NCBI GenBank assembly: GCA_002335945.1 | Contig: DDDD01000098.1 | Location: 1 to 22,833 of the forward strand | From: Porticoccaceae bacterium UBA1989 | GTDB lineage: Bacteria > Pseudomonadota > Gammaproteobacteria > Pseudomonadales > Porticoccaceae | Direction: 5' to 3' | Length of the DNA: 22,833 bases | In this document: piece by piece, positions 6,642 through 15,216 of the stretch | How positions within the stretch are numbered: position 1 is the stretch's first letter | How the letters are laid out: every line of letters starts with the position of its first letter | Program-made: the position numbers and the translations under genes | The notes under the pieces: generated by a model | Database searches by the model: none | What the model saw: only the letters and a program-made list of their open reading frames with translations | What the model was told of the DNA's origin: nothing

Positions 6642-8741
6642 CTATCCAAGCTCTCGCCTAAAGGGCGGCAATGCATCGAGTAGCTGAGTGCCATAACGCT
6701 TGGTGATAAGACGCTTATCCAGAATAGACACAGTGCCGGTGTCTGACTCTGTGCGCAGCAGTCGTCCGCAGGCCTGAATAAGACGCAGAGAGGCGATGGG
6801 CAAGGAAATATCAAAAAACGAATTGCCGCCCTTGCCTTCAATCCATTCCGATAATGCTTCATGTAACGGATCATCAGGCACGGCAAAGGGCAGCTTGGCA
6901 ATCACCACATGTTTGCAGTAGTCACCGGGTAAATCCACACCTTCGGCAAAGCTAGCCAAGCCGAGCAGTACACTGGTTTTACCCTGATCGATACGCTCCT
7001 TATGGAGGCGCACCATTTCACGATTGGAGTACTGGCCCTGAATGAGAATAATTTTCGCCAGATGATTCGGTAGCTCATCGAACACCTGTTCCATTTGGCG
7101 CTTGGATGAAAACAGCACTAGGGTACCGGCTTTGTCTTCGACCATAGACTCTAGGTTATCAACAATATACTTGCTGTGTTCTTCAATGCTATTACCTTCT
7201 ACTGCACCGGGTGGCACGCGCACTGTTGCGGCTTCGGCATAGTTAAAGGCACCGGCCACTGACAGAAAGTGTGCTGAACTGGGTACGCCCGTTTCACGCT
7301 GTAAGGTATTAAAGTTACCCAGAGATTTAAGGGTAGCTGAGGTTAATACGGCCGCATAGCAGCTACCCCAGAGTCGCTCTTGTAGAATCTCTGCGGCCTG
7401 TATGGGACTGGCATTAATGGAAATATCAATATTGCCGCCGGCGTTTTCATCCAACTTTAACCAGCAGGCCATGGGCATATCGCCCTTTTTTAATTCTTTA
7501 TGCAGCCTATCCCACAGGGCTAATAGGCGTTCGGCCCCAGACAGCCAGTTACCAGCCTGCTGATAAAACAATTCGATATCGGCCATGGGCACGGGATATT
7601 CTTTATCGCTTAAGGCTTCACTGAGAGTGTCTTCCAGAACCTCTAAGCGTCCTAACCAACCGCTGGTCTGCAGGGTGATCTGCTTGGCTAGATCACGAAT
7701 GGTGGCCCCTACATCGCCATGGGCAAATCGGTAGCGCCCCTCCGCATGATCTGATAGATCCAGCTGTTCTTTTAACAGTGGATAAGCCATTGAGAGCAGC
7801 TCGGTGATCTTGTTGGCTTCGCGTTCGATGCGTGGCAGCTGATCTGCCAATGAGGTATCTTTTTCAAAGATCGGCGTTTGGCCTTTGATCTGTTTAGGTA
7901 ATCGCTCTAACCAGGTTAATGTGCTGTTGATTTTACACTCGGCACCAAAGTGACGAATGGCCGTATCACCCAGTCGATGACCTTCGTCGAAAATATAAAT
8001 ACAGTCTTCTGGCGGAGGCAAAATAACACCGCCACCCAGTGCCAGATCGGCCATAACTAGGTCGTGGTTGGCGACAATACATTCACTCTCTTCAAGATCG
8101 TTGCGCGCTTTAAAGAACGGACATTGGTTCACAAAGCGACAGCGCCTGCCGGTGCACTGGCGACGATCTACCGTCAGGGCGCGCCATTCCATATCTTGAA
8201 TGCGGGTTGGCCAAGAATCTCTATCACCATCCCAGACACCGTCGTCCAATGACGCAGACATCTCTTTAAACAGATTTTCGGTGGCGGCATTGGGATTAAA
8301 TTGCTGTTCGTCTTCAAACAAAAACAGACCGGCGTCTTTTGACTTTACGGCATCCAGGCACTGTTCCATGCGCAGGTTACAGGCGTAACGACCACGGCCT
8401 TTTACGAGGGCGCAGCTGTAATCCCAGCCACAGGACTCTAATAATTCGGGAAGGTCTTTGTGGATAAGCTGTTCTTGCAGGGCAATGGTGCCTGTAGCAA
8501 CCACCACGGTTTTCTTTAAGGCTCGAGCAATGGGCAGTGCAGCAATGAGGTAGCCAACGGTTTTACCTGTACCTGTGCCCGCTTCGATAACCGCGAGACG
8601 TTTATCGGGATCCTCGTTGCTAAGGGTATTGGCAATGGCGGCAACCATTTGTTTTTGACCCAGCCGTGGACTGAGTTCACGGGACTTTAAAAATTCGCGA
8701 TAGCCTTGCTGAATAGTTTCTCGTACGTCTGCATCTAACAA
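6642..8741 (-). CDS. dinG: ATP-dependent DNA helicase DinG
   Basis: A 699-residue superfamily 2 helicase of the XPD-like DinG group, close to the E. coli length. It unwinds DNA 5' to 3', including R-loops and forked structures, during repair and replication-transcription conflict. Visible parts are Walker A EAGTGTGKT (53-61), the four cysteines of the iron-sulfur domain (Cys121, then CTGRRC and FVNQC giving Cys196, Cys201 and Cys207), the DEGH box (252-255) and the C-terminal motifs SATL, LLGLASFAEGVDLPG and QACGRLLRTESDTG. The start is a TTG at 8741 with AAGGA nine bases upstream. It lies 12 bases after the acyltransferase gene, so co-transcription is likely. No LexA box was recognised immediately upstream. 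Confidence 0.93.
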   Translation of the reverse strand: MLDADVRETIQQGYREFLKSRELSPRLGQKQMVAAIANTLSNEDPDKRLAVIEAGTGTGKTVGYLIAALPIARALKKTVVVATGTIALQEQLIHKDLPELLESCGWDYSCALVKGRGRYACNLRMEQCLDAVKSKDAGLFLFEDEQQFNPNAATENLFKEMSASLDDGVWDGDRDSWPTRIQDMEWRALTVDRRQCTGRRCRFVNQCPFFKARNDLEESECIVANHDLVMADLALGGGVILPPPEDCIYIFDEGHRLGDTAIRHFGAECKINSTLTWLERLPKQIKGQTPIFEKDTSLADQLPRIEREANKITELLSMAYPLLKEQLDLSDHAEGRYRFAHGDVGATIRDLAKQITLQTSGWLGRLEVLEDTLSEALSDKEYPVPMADIELFYQQAGNWLSGAERLLALWDRLHKELKKGDMPMACWLKLDENAGGNIDISINASPIQAAEILQERLWGSCYAAVLTSATLKSLGNFNTLQRETGVPSSAHFLSVAGAFNYAEAATVRVPPGAVEGNSIEEHSKYIVDNLESMVEDKAGTLVLFSSKRQMEQVFDELPNHLAKIILIQGQYSNREMVRLHKERIDQGKTSVLLGLASFAEGVDLPGDYCKHVVIAKLPFAVPDDPLHEALSEWIEGKGGNSFFDISLPIASLRLIQACGRLLRTESDTGTVSILDKRLITKRYGTQLLDALPPFRRELG

Positions 8742-8753
8742 AAATAAACGTCC

Positions 8754-9911
8754 TTATTTAGATTGATGAGCAAGCTGATTGTCCACCGGAGCGGCATAGG
8801 CATCAATCACTATCTGACGATGATCTGCAGGTATTTGGCTAAGATGTGACTCAAAAGAGGCTTGAGCATTGGACCAGTCTTCGTCTGGCCACTGTTGCTG
8901 CAGTTCTTCTAGTGTCTCTAATACATCAGTATTGCCCTGCATCTGCCAAGCAATAATATTGGTTGGGAATAGTTGGTAATGACTGAAGATTTGACGATCC
9001 ACTTCGGCAGCCAAGGCATCGGCATTTTCAAAACTGCTACCTACCGGCTGACCAAAGTTCACATGGATGCGGCCCTTGTAACCGAGTATTCCTTTTTGAA
9101 TGGTGTCGAGATCTTCGAATTCTTTTTTAACGTAGGCAGTACCCTGCTCGGCAGAATAAAGTTCCCGGGCCTTGTCGGCATCGCAGGGATCATATTCGTA
9201 GGAGATAGACACGGGGATTAAATTTAACTCACCAATGGCGGCTGCAAAATCTTGCCCTTCCCCTTTAGACAGGGCGAGCATTTTTAGCAGTGCGGTCTCT
9301 GTGCGATCGCGACCATTTTTGGCGCGCCCTTCAGCCTGCGCAATCCAAATAGATACCTGTTCTTGGCTGATGCTGTGACGAATATAGCGGGACAGTTTCT
9401 TTAAGGCGTCGAGCTTTCCACGTCGGCTTGCCTCCGAACGTTTTACAATAAAGCTGCGGTTAACCCGCATGAGATCGGCGGCAAAGGGTTTGCTTAAAAG
9501 GTTGTCGCCAATGGCAATGCGCACGCTCTCTTGCCCGGCCATTAGTAACCCTAAACAGACCATGGCGGGATCGAGGGCGATGTCTCGATGGTTACTCATA
9601 AATAGAGCCGCTTTGCTGGAATCTAGATTATCAAGACCACCAAAGCTGTAACCGTCGGTGGTGGTGTCGAGCACGTTTTTTAGCCCTTCGGTCATCTGTA
9701 CCTGAAGGTCATTCACTGTGCTCATGTGTCTGGTTAATTTACGCAATCCAAAGCGAATAAAGGGCCGTGCTAACCAGGGGCACAGCTTGGCCAACAAGGG
9801 CGCTTTGCGACTTAGCAGAAGATCAATAAATTCGGAATCGGCAATTAGCCGCGCTATAACGGCGGGAACTTCAACATCGTCATAGGGACGAATATCATCA
9901 AATTCACTCAT
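8754..9911 (-). CDS. PlsC-like 1-acylglycerol-3-phosphate acyltransferase
   Basis: A 385-residue protein with a PlsC-type acyltransferase core, expected to transfer an acyl chain onto a glycerophosphate-like acceptor at the inner membrane. Block I is SNHRDIALDP (about 106-115) and block III is IWIAQAEGRAKNG (188-200), with Glu194-Gly195. The usual HX4D catalytic motif is not strictly kept: His108 is followed by Asp110 and Asp114 (HXD and HX5D). It has no strong membrane-spanning segment, unlike short PlsC, and carries an extra 120-residue C-terminal part rich in Gln and Trp. It is therefore a long gammaproteobacterial relative rather than PlsC itself; the true acceptor is unknown. It sits between pyrB and dinG with gaps of 32 and 12 bases. 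Confidence 0.75.
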   Translation of the reverse strand: MSEFDDIRPYDDVEVPAVIARLIADSEFIDLLLSRKAPLLAKLCPWLARPFIRFGLRKLTRHMSTVNDLQVQMTEGLKNVLDTTTDGYSFGGLDNLDSSKAALFMSNHRDIALDPAMVCLGLLMAGQESVRIAIGDNLLSKPFAADLMRVNRSFIVKRSEASRRGKLDALKKLSRYIRHSISQEQVSIWIAQAEGRAKNGRDRTETALLKMLALSKGEGQDFAAAIGELNLIPVSISYEYDPCDADKARELYSAEQGTAYVKKEFEDLDTIQKGILGYKGRIHVNFGQPVGSSFENADALAAEVDRQIFSHYQLFPTNIIAWQMQGNTDVLETLEELQQQWPDEDWSNAQASFESHLSQIPADHRQIVIDAYAAPVDNQLAHQSK

Positions 9912-9943
9912 GGGCTAATTATCTTTTTTTATTATTAGTGGCA

Positions 9944-10975
9944 TTAAACCTGCCTTGAGTTGTACCAGCGCACGTCGTAGGAAAACTCGTCGACTTTGTC
10001 GGCCACATCAAGGACCAGTGCAAACAGTGCCATACGCACTAACACCCCATTATCGGCCTGGCGGAAGATTGCCAGGTTGGGGTTATTGTCTAGGTCACTG
10101 TCTAGCTCGTTGGCATCGGCCCGAGAATCTCTCGGCAATGGATGCATTATTACGGTGTTGGGCTGGCAAAATTCGGTATAAATCGCCTGATTAAGACGGA
10201 ACTTGCCACGGTACAGATCCGCTTCTTCTTTGGTGGAGAAACGCTCTTCTTGAATTCGGGTGGAGTACACAATATCCACGTCGACAATGCTATTGGTCAG
10301 CTCGTGGGAGATGGTAACTTGCACACCGGCACTGCGCATCTGCTCTACGATTGCTTCAGGTAGGGTCAGTTCTTCCGGTGAAATTAGGATCACCTGAACA
10401 TTGTTGTACAGAGACAGTAACTTACTCAGGGAGTGCACGGTACGGCCGTGACGTAAATCACCGATCATGGCAATTTTAAGGCCGTCGATGGTCTGGCCTC
10501 GAGCGGCGATTTCCTGACGAATGGTGTAGAGGTCTAGCAGTGCCTGAGTGGGATGTTCATTGGCGCCATCACCACCGTTAAGTACGGGGACCCTGCTGGC
10601 TGAGGCGAAATCGGCGACCGATCCCTCTTGCGGGTGACGCATACAGATAACGTCGCTAAACCCGGACAGCACTCTGGCGGTATCTTGCAGTGATTCACCT
10701 TTAACCAGTGCCGAGTTTTCAAAGCCGGCGGTTTCGCGAACTTCGCCACCGAGAAGATTGAAGGCCGAACCAAAGCTAACACGCGTTCGGGTACTGGCCT
10801 CAAAAAACATATTGCCAAGAATGGCACCTTCTAACACCCGGGTAACCCTTTTGCGCAGAGCATAGGGTTCCATCTGGTCGGCGACGGCGAATACGCGGTC
10901 AACATCCTGACGTTGGAATTGGTTGATTGAAAGTATATGCGCGCCGGTAAAATTCAAGCTGGTGCCTCGGGGCAA
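9944..10975 (-). CDS. pyrB: Aspartate carbamoyltransferase
   Basis: A 343-residue aspartate transcarbamoylase catalytic chain, joining carbamoyl phosphate and aspartate in pyrimidine synthesis. The carbamoyl-phosphate loop FFEASTRTRVSF (58-69), KGESLQDT (92-99), RHPQEG (113-118), the block NGGDGANEHPTQALLDLYT, GDLRHGRTVHSL and MHPLPRDS are all present, so the enzyme looks fully competent. It is about 30 residues longer than E. coli PyrB, with an extended C-terminal end. No pyrI regulatory-chain gene adjoins. The start is uncertain: the TTG at 10975 is 25 bases after the exoI stop, but a second TTG seven codons in (10957) has a better GAGG site seven bases upstream. It is probably in the exoI transcript. 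Confidence 0.92.
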   Translation of the reverse strand: MPRGTSLNFTGAHILSINQFQRQDVDRVFAVADQMEPYALRKRVTRVLEGAILGNMFFEASTRTRVSFGSAFNLLGGEVRETAGFENSALVKGESLQDTARVLSGFSDVICMRHPQEGSVADFASASRVPVLNGGDGANEHPTQALLDLYTIRQEIAARGQTIDGLKIAMIGDLRHGRTVHSLSKLLSLYNNVQVILISPEELTLPEAIVEQMRSAGVQVTISHELTNSIVDVDIVYSTRIQEERFSTKEEADLYRGKFRLNQAIYTEFCQPNTVIMHPLPRDSRADANELDSDLDNNPNLAIFRQADNGVLVRMALFALVLDVADKVDEFSYDVRWYNSRQV

Positions 10976-11000
10976 ATTGATTTGGCGGATTTTAGCCTTT

Positions 11001-12449
11001 TTAGCCCCCTGACTCTAGCGAAAATTCCTCTGTTACCTGTACTGCCCAAGCTTGCAGTGCTTCTAAAACCGCACACTTTTCAGCTGCGAGGTCAGCATCC
11101 CCTAGCAACTCATCGATCTCAGCCGCTTGCTGCTGCAACGTGAGGTAACCGGATGACTCATCGGTAAGGCGCCATTTACAACTTTCCTGCCAGGTTTTCT
11201 GCTCTTCCAGAGACAGGGATTCGGCAAAGTAACGGGCGCGATAGTTAAATAGCATCTGGTTGTAACGCTTATCGGCAAAATGATAATTATGGGCGGCGAA
11301 GTCATCGGCATTGGCGCGGCGGACCTCATCGAGCAGGGGCTTATCGCTGTTGGGTAAAAAGCCCTCATACAGCTGCTGCTCGGCCTCAGGTTTGGGTGGA
11401 AACTCGCGGTCGGCAAATACCTGACCCAATTTTGTTTGTAAATTGACCTTATTCAAGGTCTGCCAGTTTTCTTCGCAGCGCTGCATATTAATATTCAGGC
11501 GCGCGGCCGCATTTTCGTCGATTAACTTATGGGTAGTCACTACCGGTGCCTTGTTGATATGCACCACTTTTAATGGAATGCGGTTGGTGCCCTCGGGCAG
11601 ATCTGCAGCGGCGGTAAACACACGACGTTGGATTTCTTCGGCATCTAGGCTGAGCAAGTCCTCTGGATCCGCGGACAGGTCAAAGCAGATTATGCCGTTG
11701 CTGTTAGTTGGATGTTTGGCGAGGGGCATCATTACTGCGCCATACATATGGGCTTTGTCGAGCATGCCGGAGATATGAAAGAAGGGTTTTCTGTCCTGTA
11801 GATTAAGCATCTCTGCGATGGCTTTTTTACCGCGATTGTTCACTACATAATCAAACAGACGGGGCTGCTTTTGTTTAACGAGCTTGGCCATGGCGATGGT
11901 CGCAGTAACATCGGACAGTGCATCGTGGGCGGCGGCATGGTCTATGCCATTGGCGGCGGTAAGATGCTCTAACTTAAAGCTGGGGCGACCTGGCTCATGG
12001 TCTGGCCATTCGATGCCTTCGGGGCGCAGGGCTCGGGTAAGGCGCATCATGTCGATAATATCCCAACGGGAATTGCCGTTTTTCCATTCCCGCTGGTAGG
12101 GATCGTAAAAGTTGCGGTAGAGGGTGTAGCGGGTCACTTCGTCGTCAAAGCGAATGCTGTTGTAGCCCACCCCGCAGGTGCCTGGGAGTGACAGCTGCTG
12201 ATGAATGGCTTCGATAAAGTCTGGTTCTGGCAGACCATGTTCCAGTGCATGCTGGGGCGTAATACCGGTGATAAGGCAGGCCTGGGGAGCGGGCACGCAG
12301 TCTTTTTGTGGCTGGCAGTAAATAACCAGTGGTTCGCCAATCACATTGAGGTTTTCGTCGGTACGCAGACCCGCAAACTGTGAGGGCCGGTCTTTGGAGG
12401 GATCAACACCAAAGGTCTCGTAGTCGTGCCAGTAGAATGTGATGCTCAC
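11001..12449 (-). CDS. sbcB: Exodeoxyribonuclease I
   Basis: A 482-residue exonuclease I, which degrades single-stranded DNA 3' to 5' and takes part in recombination and mismatch repair. The DEDDh catalytic residues are visible: Asp9 and Glu11 in HDYETFG, Asp102 in IRFDDEV, and His175 and Asp180 in HDALSD, matching the E. coli order. The middle SH3-like and C-terminal helical domains (to QQQAAEIDELLG) complete the family length. Start is a GTG at 12449 with GGAGAG seven bases upstream. It follows the ompA terminator and precedes pyrB by 25 bases. Confidence 0.94.
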   Translation of the reverse strand: MSITFYWHDYETFGVDPSKDRPSQFAGLRTDENLNVIGEPLVIYCQPQKDCVPAPQACLITGITPQHALEHGLPEPDFIEAIHQQLSLPGTCGVGYNSIRFDDEVTRYTLYRNFYDPYQREWKNGNSRWDIIDMMRLTRALRPEGIEWPDHEPGRPSFKLEHLTAANGIDHAAAHDALSDVTATIAMAKLVKQKQPRLFDYVVNNRGKKAIAEMLNLQDRKPFFHISGMLDKAHMYGAVMMPLAKHPTNSNGIICFDLSADPEDLLSLDAEEIQRRVFTAAADLPEGTNRIPLKVVHINKAPVVTTHKLIDENAAARLNINMQRCEENWQTLNKVNLQTKLGQVFADREFPPKPEAEQQLYEGFLPNSDKPLLDEVRRANADDFAAHNYHFADKRYNQMLFNYRARYFAESLSLEEQKTWQESCKWRLTDESSGYLTLQQQAAEIDELLGDADLAAEKCAVLEALQAWAVQVTEEFSLESGG

Positions 12450-12481
12450 AATGGTGCTCTCCCAGTCAATTTTATGGCTTT

Positions 12482-12508
12482 ATTATAGGTGAAAAAAAAC
12501 GGCGCCAA
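12482..12508 (-). promoter_or_regulatory. Candidate exoI promoter overlapping the ompA terminator
   Basis: On the minus strand a perfect TATAAT (12482-12487) lies 32 bases before the GTG start of exoI. The best -35 box, TTGGCG (12503-12508), is 15 bases upstream of it, slightly short of ideal, and sits in the arm of the terminator hairpin. A transcript start near 12475 is suggested. Confidence 0.45.
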
Positions 12509-12523
12509 TAGACGCCGTTTTTT
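12494..12523 (-). terminator. Rho-independent terminator of ompA
   Basis: The stem AAAAAACGGCG (12494-12504) pairs with CGCCGTTTTTT (12513-12523) around an eight-base loop, giving 11 base pairs. In the minus-strand sense the hairpin ends in a run of T, 18 bases after the ompA stop codon. The symmetric A and T runs could also stop plus-strand transcription. Confidence 0.85.
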
Positions 12524-12540
12524 AACTACTGTCAGTGCTT

Positions 12541-13500
12541 TTAATTCATCAACACTTCTGAAAAAGACATCTCGCCAACAACACGACGGTTGCGCGCGCG
12601 GCCTTCGTCGGTTTCATTGCTGTCTATAGGTCGGCTTTCACCATAACCAACCGCTGAGATACGATCGGCGGCAATACCATAGTCAGCAGATAGCTTTGCT
12701 TTAACGGCTTTGGCACGTCGATCAGACAGGGTGCGGTTGTATTCATCTCCGCCACGGCTATCGGTGTGGCCTTCTAAAACCAGCTCGATATCTTCGTGAA
12801 CGCTCATGGCTGCAGCAATAGCTTCTAGCTGATCGCCATACACGGCCAGTACAGTGTCCTGGTTAAATTCGAATTCAACGTTGAGGCGAATGGTAATGGT
12901 GCGAACTTCTGGCTCTTCGTCAACCATGGGTGCCGGCGCTGTCTCTGGTGCGGAGATAGCTACAGGTGCCGGAGTTGGTGCAGACTTTTTACCAAACACA
13001 TGGTTTAGAGACAACTGGAAACCGAGGTCTTCACCGTCTTCTTCCTGACCCAACATGCCACGCACATCTGCGCGGAACTGAACGTTGTCATTGAGCATAG
13101 TGCCCAGACCCAGACCCACAACAATCTGTACTGACTTGTCGTCGTGGCCAGCAATCAGGTTGCTAACTTCGCCGAAGTTATATTGGTTTACACCAGCCAG
13201 CGCATAAGGGCGCCAGTTTGATGCTTCGCTACCCATCCACAGTAGTCCGGTAAGGCTGGTAACATCAAAGTCGTCATGACCTGTGTTTACGCCGTGGCCC
13301 AACTCGATAGCAACGTTTTCGCTAATGTATTTGCCGACTTGCAGACCCGCTTGTGAGCCCTGGTAATCATCTGTAATAGCATGTTCGCTATCCAGATCGT
13401 AATATCCTAATGTTCCACCTAAGTACCAGCTATCCGTAGCGGCAGCAGCACCAGAGGCTAAAATCACCAGTGTGCCAATGATAGAATGAATAGATTTCAT
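12541..13500 (-). CDS. OmpA-family outer membrane protein
   Basis: A 319-residue outer membrane protein. Residues 1-20 or 21 form a signal peptide (LVILASGAAAA, cut near Ala20/21). Residues about 22-165 have the alternating pattern and aromatic residues of an eight-stranded OmpA-like barrel. An Ala/Pro/Glu-rich hinge (about 172-198) leads to a peptidoglycan-binding OmpA domain (about 203-315) with EFNQDTVL, LEGHTDSRGGDEYN, LSDRRAKAV, YGESRP and RNRRV. The Asp of HTDS and Arg of RNRRV are the diaminopimelate-binding residues. The protein anchors the outer membrane to the cell wall. An AAAGGG site precedes the ATG. The gene has its own promoter and terminator. It is an OmpA/OprF-type protein, not an exact orthologue that I can name. 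Confidence 0.9.
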   Translation of the reverse strand: MKSIHSIIGTLVILASGAAAATDSWYLGGTLGYYDLDSEHAITDDYQGSQAGLQVGKYISENVAIELGHGVNTGHDDFDVTSLTGLLWMGSEASNWRPYALAGVNQYNFGEVSNLIAGHDDKSVQIVVGLGLGTMLNDNVQFRADVRGMLGQEEDGEDLGFQLSLNHVFGKKSAPTPAPVAISAPETAPAPMVDEEPEVRTITIRLNVEFEFNQDTVLAVYGDQLEAIAAAMSVHEDIELVLEGHTDSRGGDEYNRTLSDRRAKAVKAKLSADYGIAADRISAVGYGESRPIDSNETDEGRARNRRVVGEMSFSEVLMN

Positions 13501-13524
13501 AACGTTTCCCTTTAATAAAAATTA

Positions 13525-13569
13525 AACCCCCTCGGGGCTCTTGTATAGCGCGTGTGTAGCGTGTGTAAA
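13525..13569 (-). promoter_or_regulatory. ompA promoter region with tandem 9-mers and a leader hairpin
   Basis: On the minus strand TTTACA (13564-13569) and TATACA (13542-13547) form a sigma-70 promoter with a 16-base spacer. On the plus strand, GCGTGTGTA occurs twice back-to-back (13550-13558 and 13559-13567), filling the spacer and the -35 region, a possible regulator site. Just downstream, a small CCCC-GAG-GGGG hairpin (13525-13539) followed by TTT lies at or near the 5' end of the leader, about 25 bases before the ATG. It could stabilise the message, as 5' hairpins do for E. coli ompA. Confidence 0.5.
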
Positions 13570-13681
13570 GTATACCGAGTGCATCGAGGATCCCATTTCA
13601 GTCCTCGCTTCACAAGTGTAGGCAACGGCGTAGGTTGTTTCAATAAATTATGAAAATATACAACCGATTGCCTAGGGCTTA

Positions 13682-15199
13682 TTAGCTAAGTTTCAGCGCC
13701 TTCTCTTCAATTTTTGCCTGCCAGATTTCTGGCCCGATTCGATGCACCGATTCACCCTCAGTGTCGACGGCAACAGTGACTGGCATATCTTTTACTTCAA
13801 ACTCGTAAATCGCTTCCATACCCAGTTCTGGGAAGGCAATAACCTCAGCATGAATAATCGCTTTGGAGACTAAATAAGCTGCGCCACCCACGGCAATAAG
13901 ATAGACCGCTTTGTTATCTCTAATAGCATCGATACCCATCTGGCCGCGCTCGGCTTTACCGATCATGCCCATCAAGCCGGTTTCTTCGAGCATGGTGCGG
14001 GTAAATTTATCCATACGGGTGGCAGTGGTAGGACCCGCAGGCCCCACAGCTTCGTCACCAATAGGATCTACCGGGCCTACGTAATAGATAAAGCGTCCGG
14101 TTAGGTCGACTGGAAGTTTCTCACCGCTGGCCAAAATATCGGTCATTTTTTTATGGGCTGCATCGCGGCCGGTTAGCATCTTGCCGGACAGCAGCAAGGT
14201 GTCACCAGGCTTCCACTGTTCGATATCGGCCTGAGTTACTGTGTCTAGATTAACGCGACCGACAGACTCGTCCTGTTCCCAGGTAATGTCTGGCCAGTCT
14301 TCCAAATTCGGTGGGTCGAGCTGAACTGGGCCTGAACCGTCCAGTTCAAAATGTGCGTGACGCGTCGCCGCACAGTTGGGAATAATCGCCACGGCTTTGT
14401 TGGCGGCATGGGACGGATAGTCTTTAATTTTAATATCCAGCACGGTGGTTAAGCCGCCCAGACCCTGAGCACCAATGCCCAGTGCATTCACCTTATCGAA
14501 CAGTTCCAAACGCAGCTCTTCGTTGCGGTTTTCTGCACCCTTAACCTGCAGTTCATGGATATCAATATGCTCGAGCAATGCTTCTTTGGCCATTAACATG
14601 GCTTTTTCTGAAGTACCACCGATGCCAATACCTAAAATGCCCGGAGGGCACCATCCAGCGCCCATGGTGGGCACCATTTTAAGCACCCAATCAACCACTG
14701 AGTCTGAGGGATTGAGCATGGCAAATTTTGATTTCGCTTCGGAGCCGCCGCCTTTGGCTGCCACATCAATAGAAACTTTGTTACCTGGCACTATCTCGTA
14801 ATGGATTACGGCCGGAGTATTGTCGCCGGTATTTTTACGCGCGCCGTCTGGGTCAGACAGAATCGAGGCCCGTAAAATATTGTCTGGCAGCAGGTAGGCT
14901 TCGCGCACGCCCTGATTAATCATGTCGGTGAGACTCATGTCCCCTTCCCACTGCACCTGCATGCCCACTTTTACAAACAGGGTAACAATACCTGTGTCTT
15001 GGCAAATGGGCCGGTGGCCCATGGCACACATACGCGAGTTAATGAGAATCTGCGCCATGGCATCTTTGGCCGACTGAGATTCTTCGCGATCGTAGGCTTC
15101 CTTTACCGCTTTAATAAAGTCGGCTGGGTGGTAGTAGGAAATGTATTGCAGGGCGTCTGCAACACTTTGGATGACATCTTGTTGACGAATAATAGTCAT
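13682..15199 (-). CDS. Fumarate hydratase, class I (iron-sulfur)
   Basis: A 505-residue class I fumarase (FumA/FumB type), a [4Fe-4S] enzyme converting fumarate to malate in the citric acid cycle. The N-terminal iron-sulfur domain contains RMCAMGHRPICQDTG (Cys58, Cys66), GWCPPG (Cys184) and PNCAATRH (Cys276); Cys66, Cys184 and Cys276 are the likely cluster ligands. The C-terminal swivel domain carries GRDAAHKK, YYVGPVDP and GPTTATRMD. Length and domain order are normal. It follows the coiled-coil membrane protein gene by 17 bases and is likely in the same transcript. The ribosome site is weak (GGTAAAA). I do not assign fumA versus fumB. Confidence 0.93.
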   Translation of the reverse strand: MTIIRQQDVIQSVADALQYISYYHPADFIKAVKEAYDREESQSAKDAMAQILINSRMCAMGHRPICQDTGIVTLFVKVGMQVQWEGDMSLTDMINQGVREAYLLPDNILRASILSDPDGARKNTGDNTPAVIHYEIVPGNKVSIDVAAKGGGSEAKSKFAMLNPSDSVVDWVLKMVPTMGAGWCPPGILGIGIGGTSEKAMLMAKEALLEHIDIHELQVKGAENRNEELRLELFDKVNALGIGAQGLGGLTTVLDIKIKDYPSHAANKAVAIIPNCAATRHAHFELDGSGPVQLDPPNLEDWPDITWEQDESVGRVNLDTVTQADIEQWKPGDTLLLSGKMLTGRDAAHKKMTDILASGEKLPVDLTGRFIYYVGPVDPIGDEAVGPAGPTTATRMDKFTRTMLEETGLMGMIGKAERGQMGIDAIRDNKAVYLIAVGGAAYLVSKAIIHAEVIAFPELGMEAIYEFEVKDMPVTVAVDTEGESVHRIGPEIWQAKIEEKALKLS

Positions 15200-15216
15200 G
15201 ATTCTATTTTACCGAA

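Noticed and set aside
13585..13607. Terminator for fumarase (CGAGGA/TCCTCG hairpin)
   Set aside because: Six-base stem with an 11-base loop and no T run; it lies about 75 bases past the stop, so it is too weak to call.
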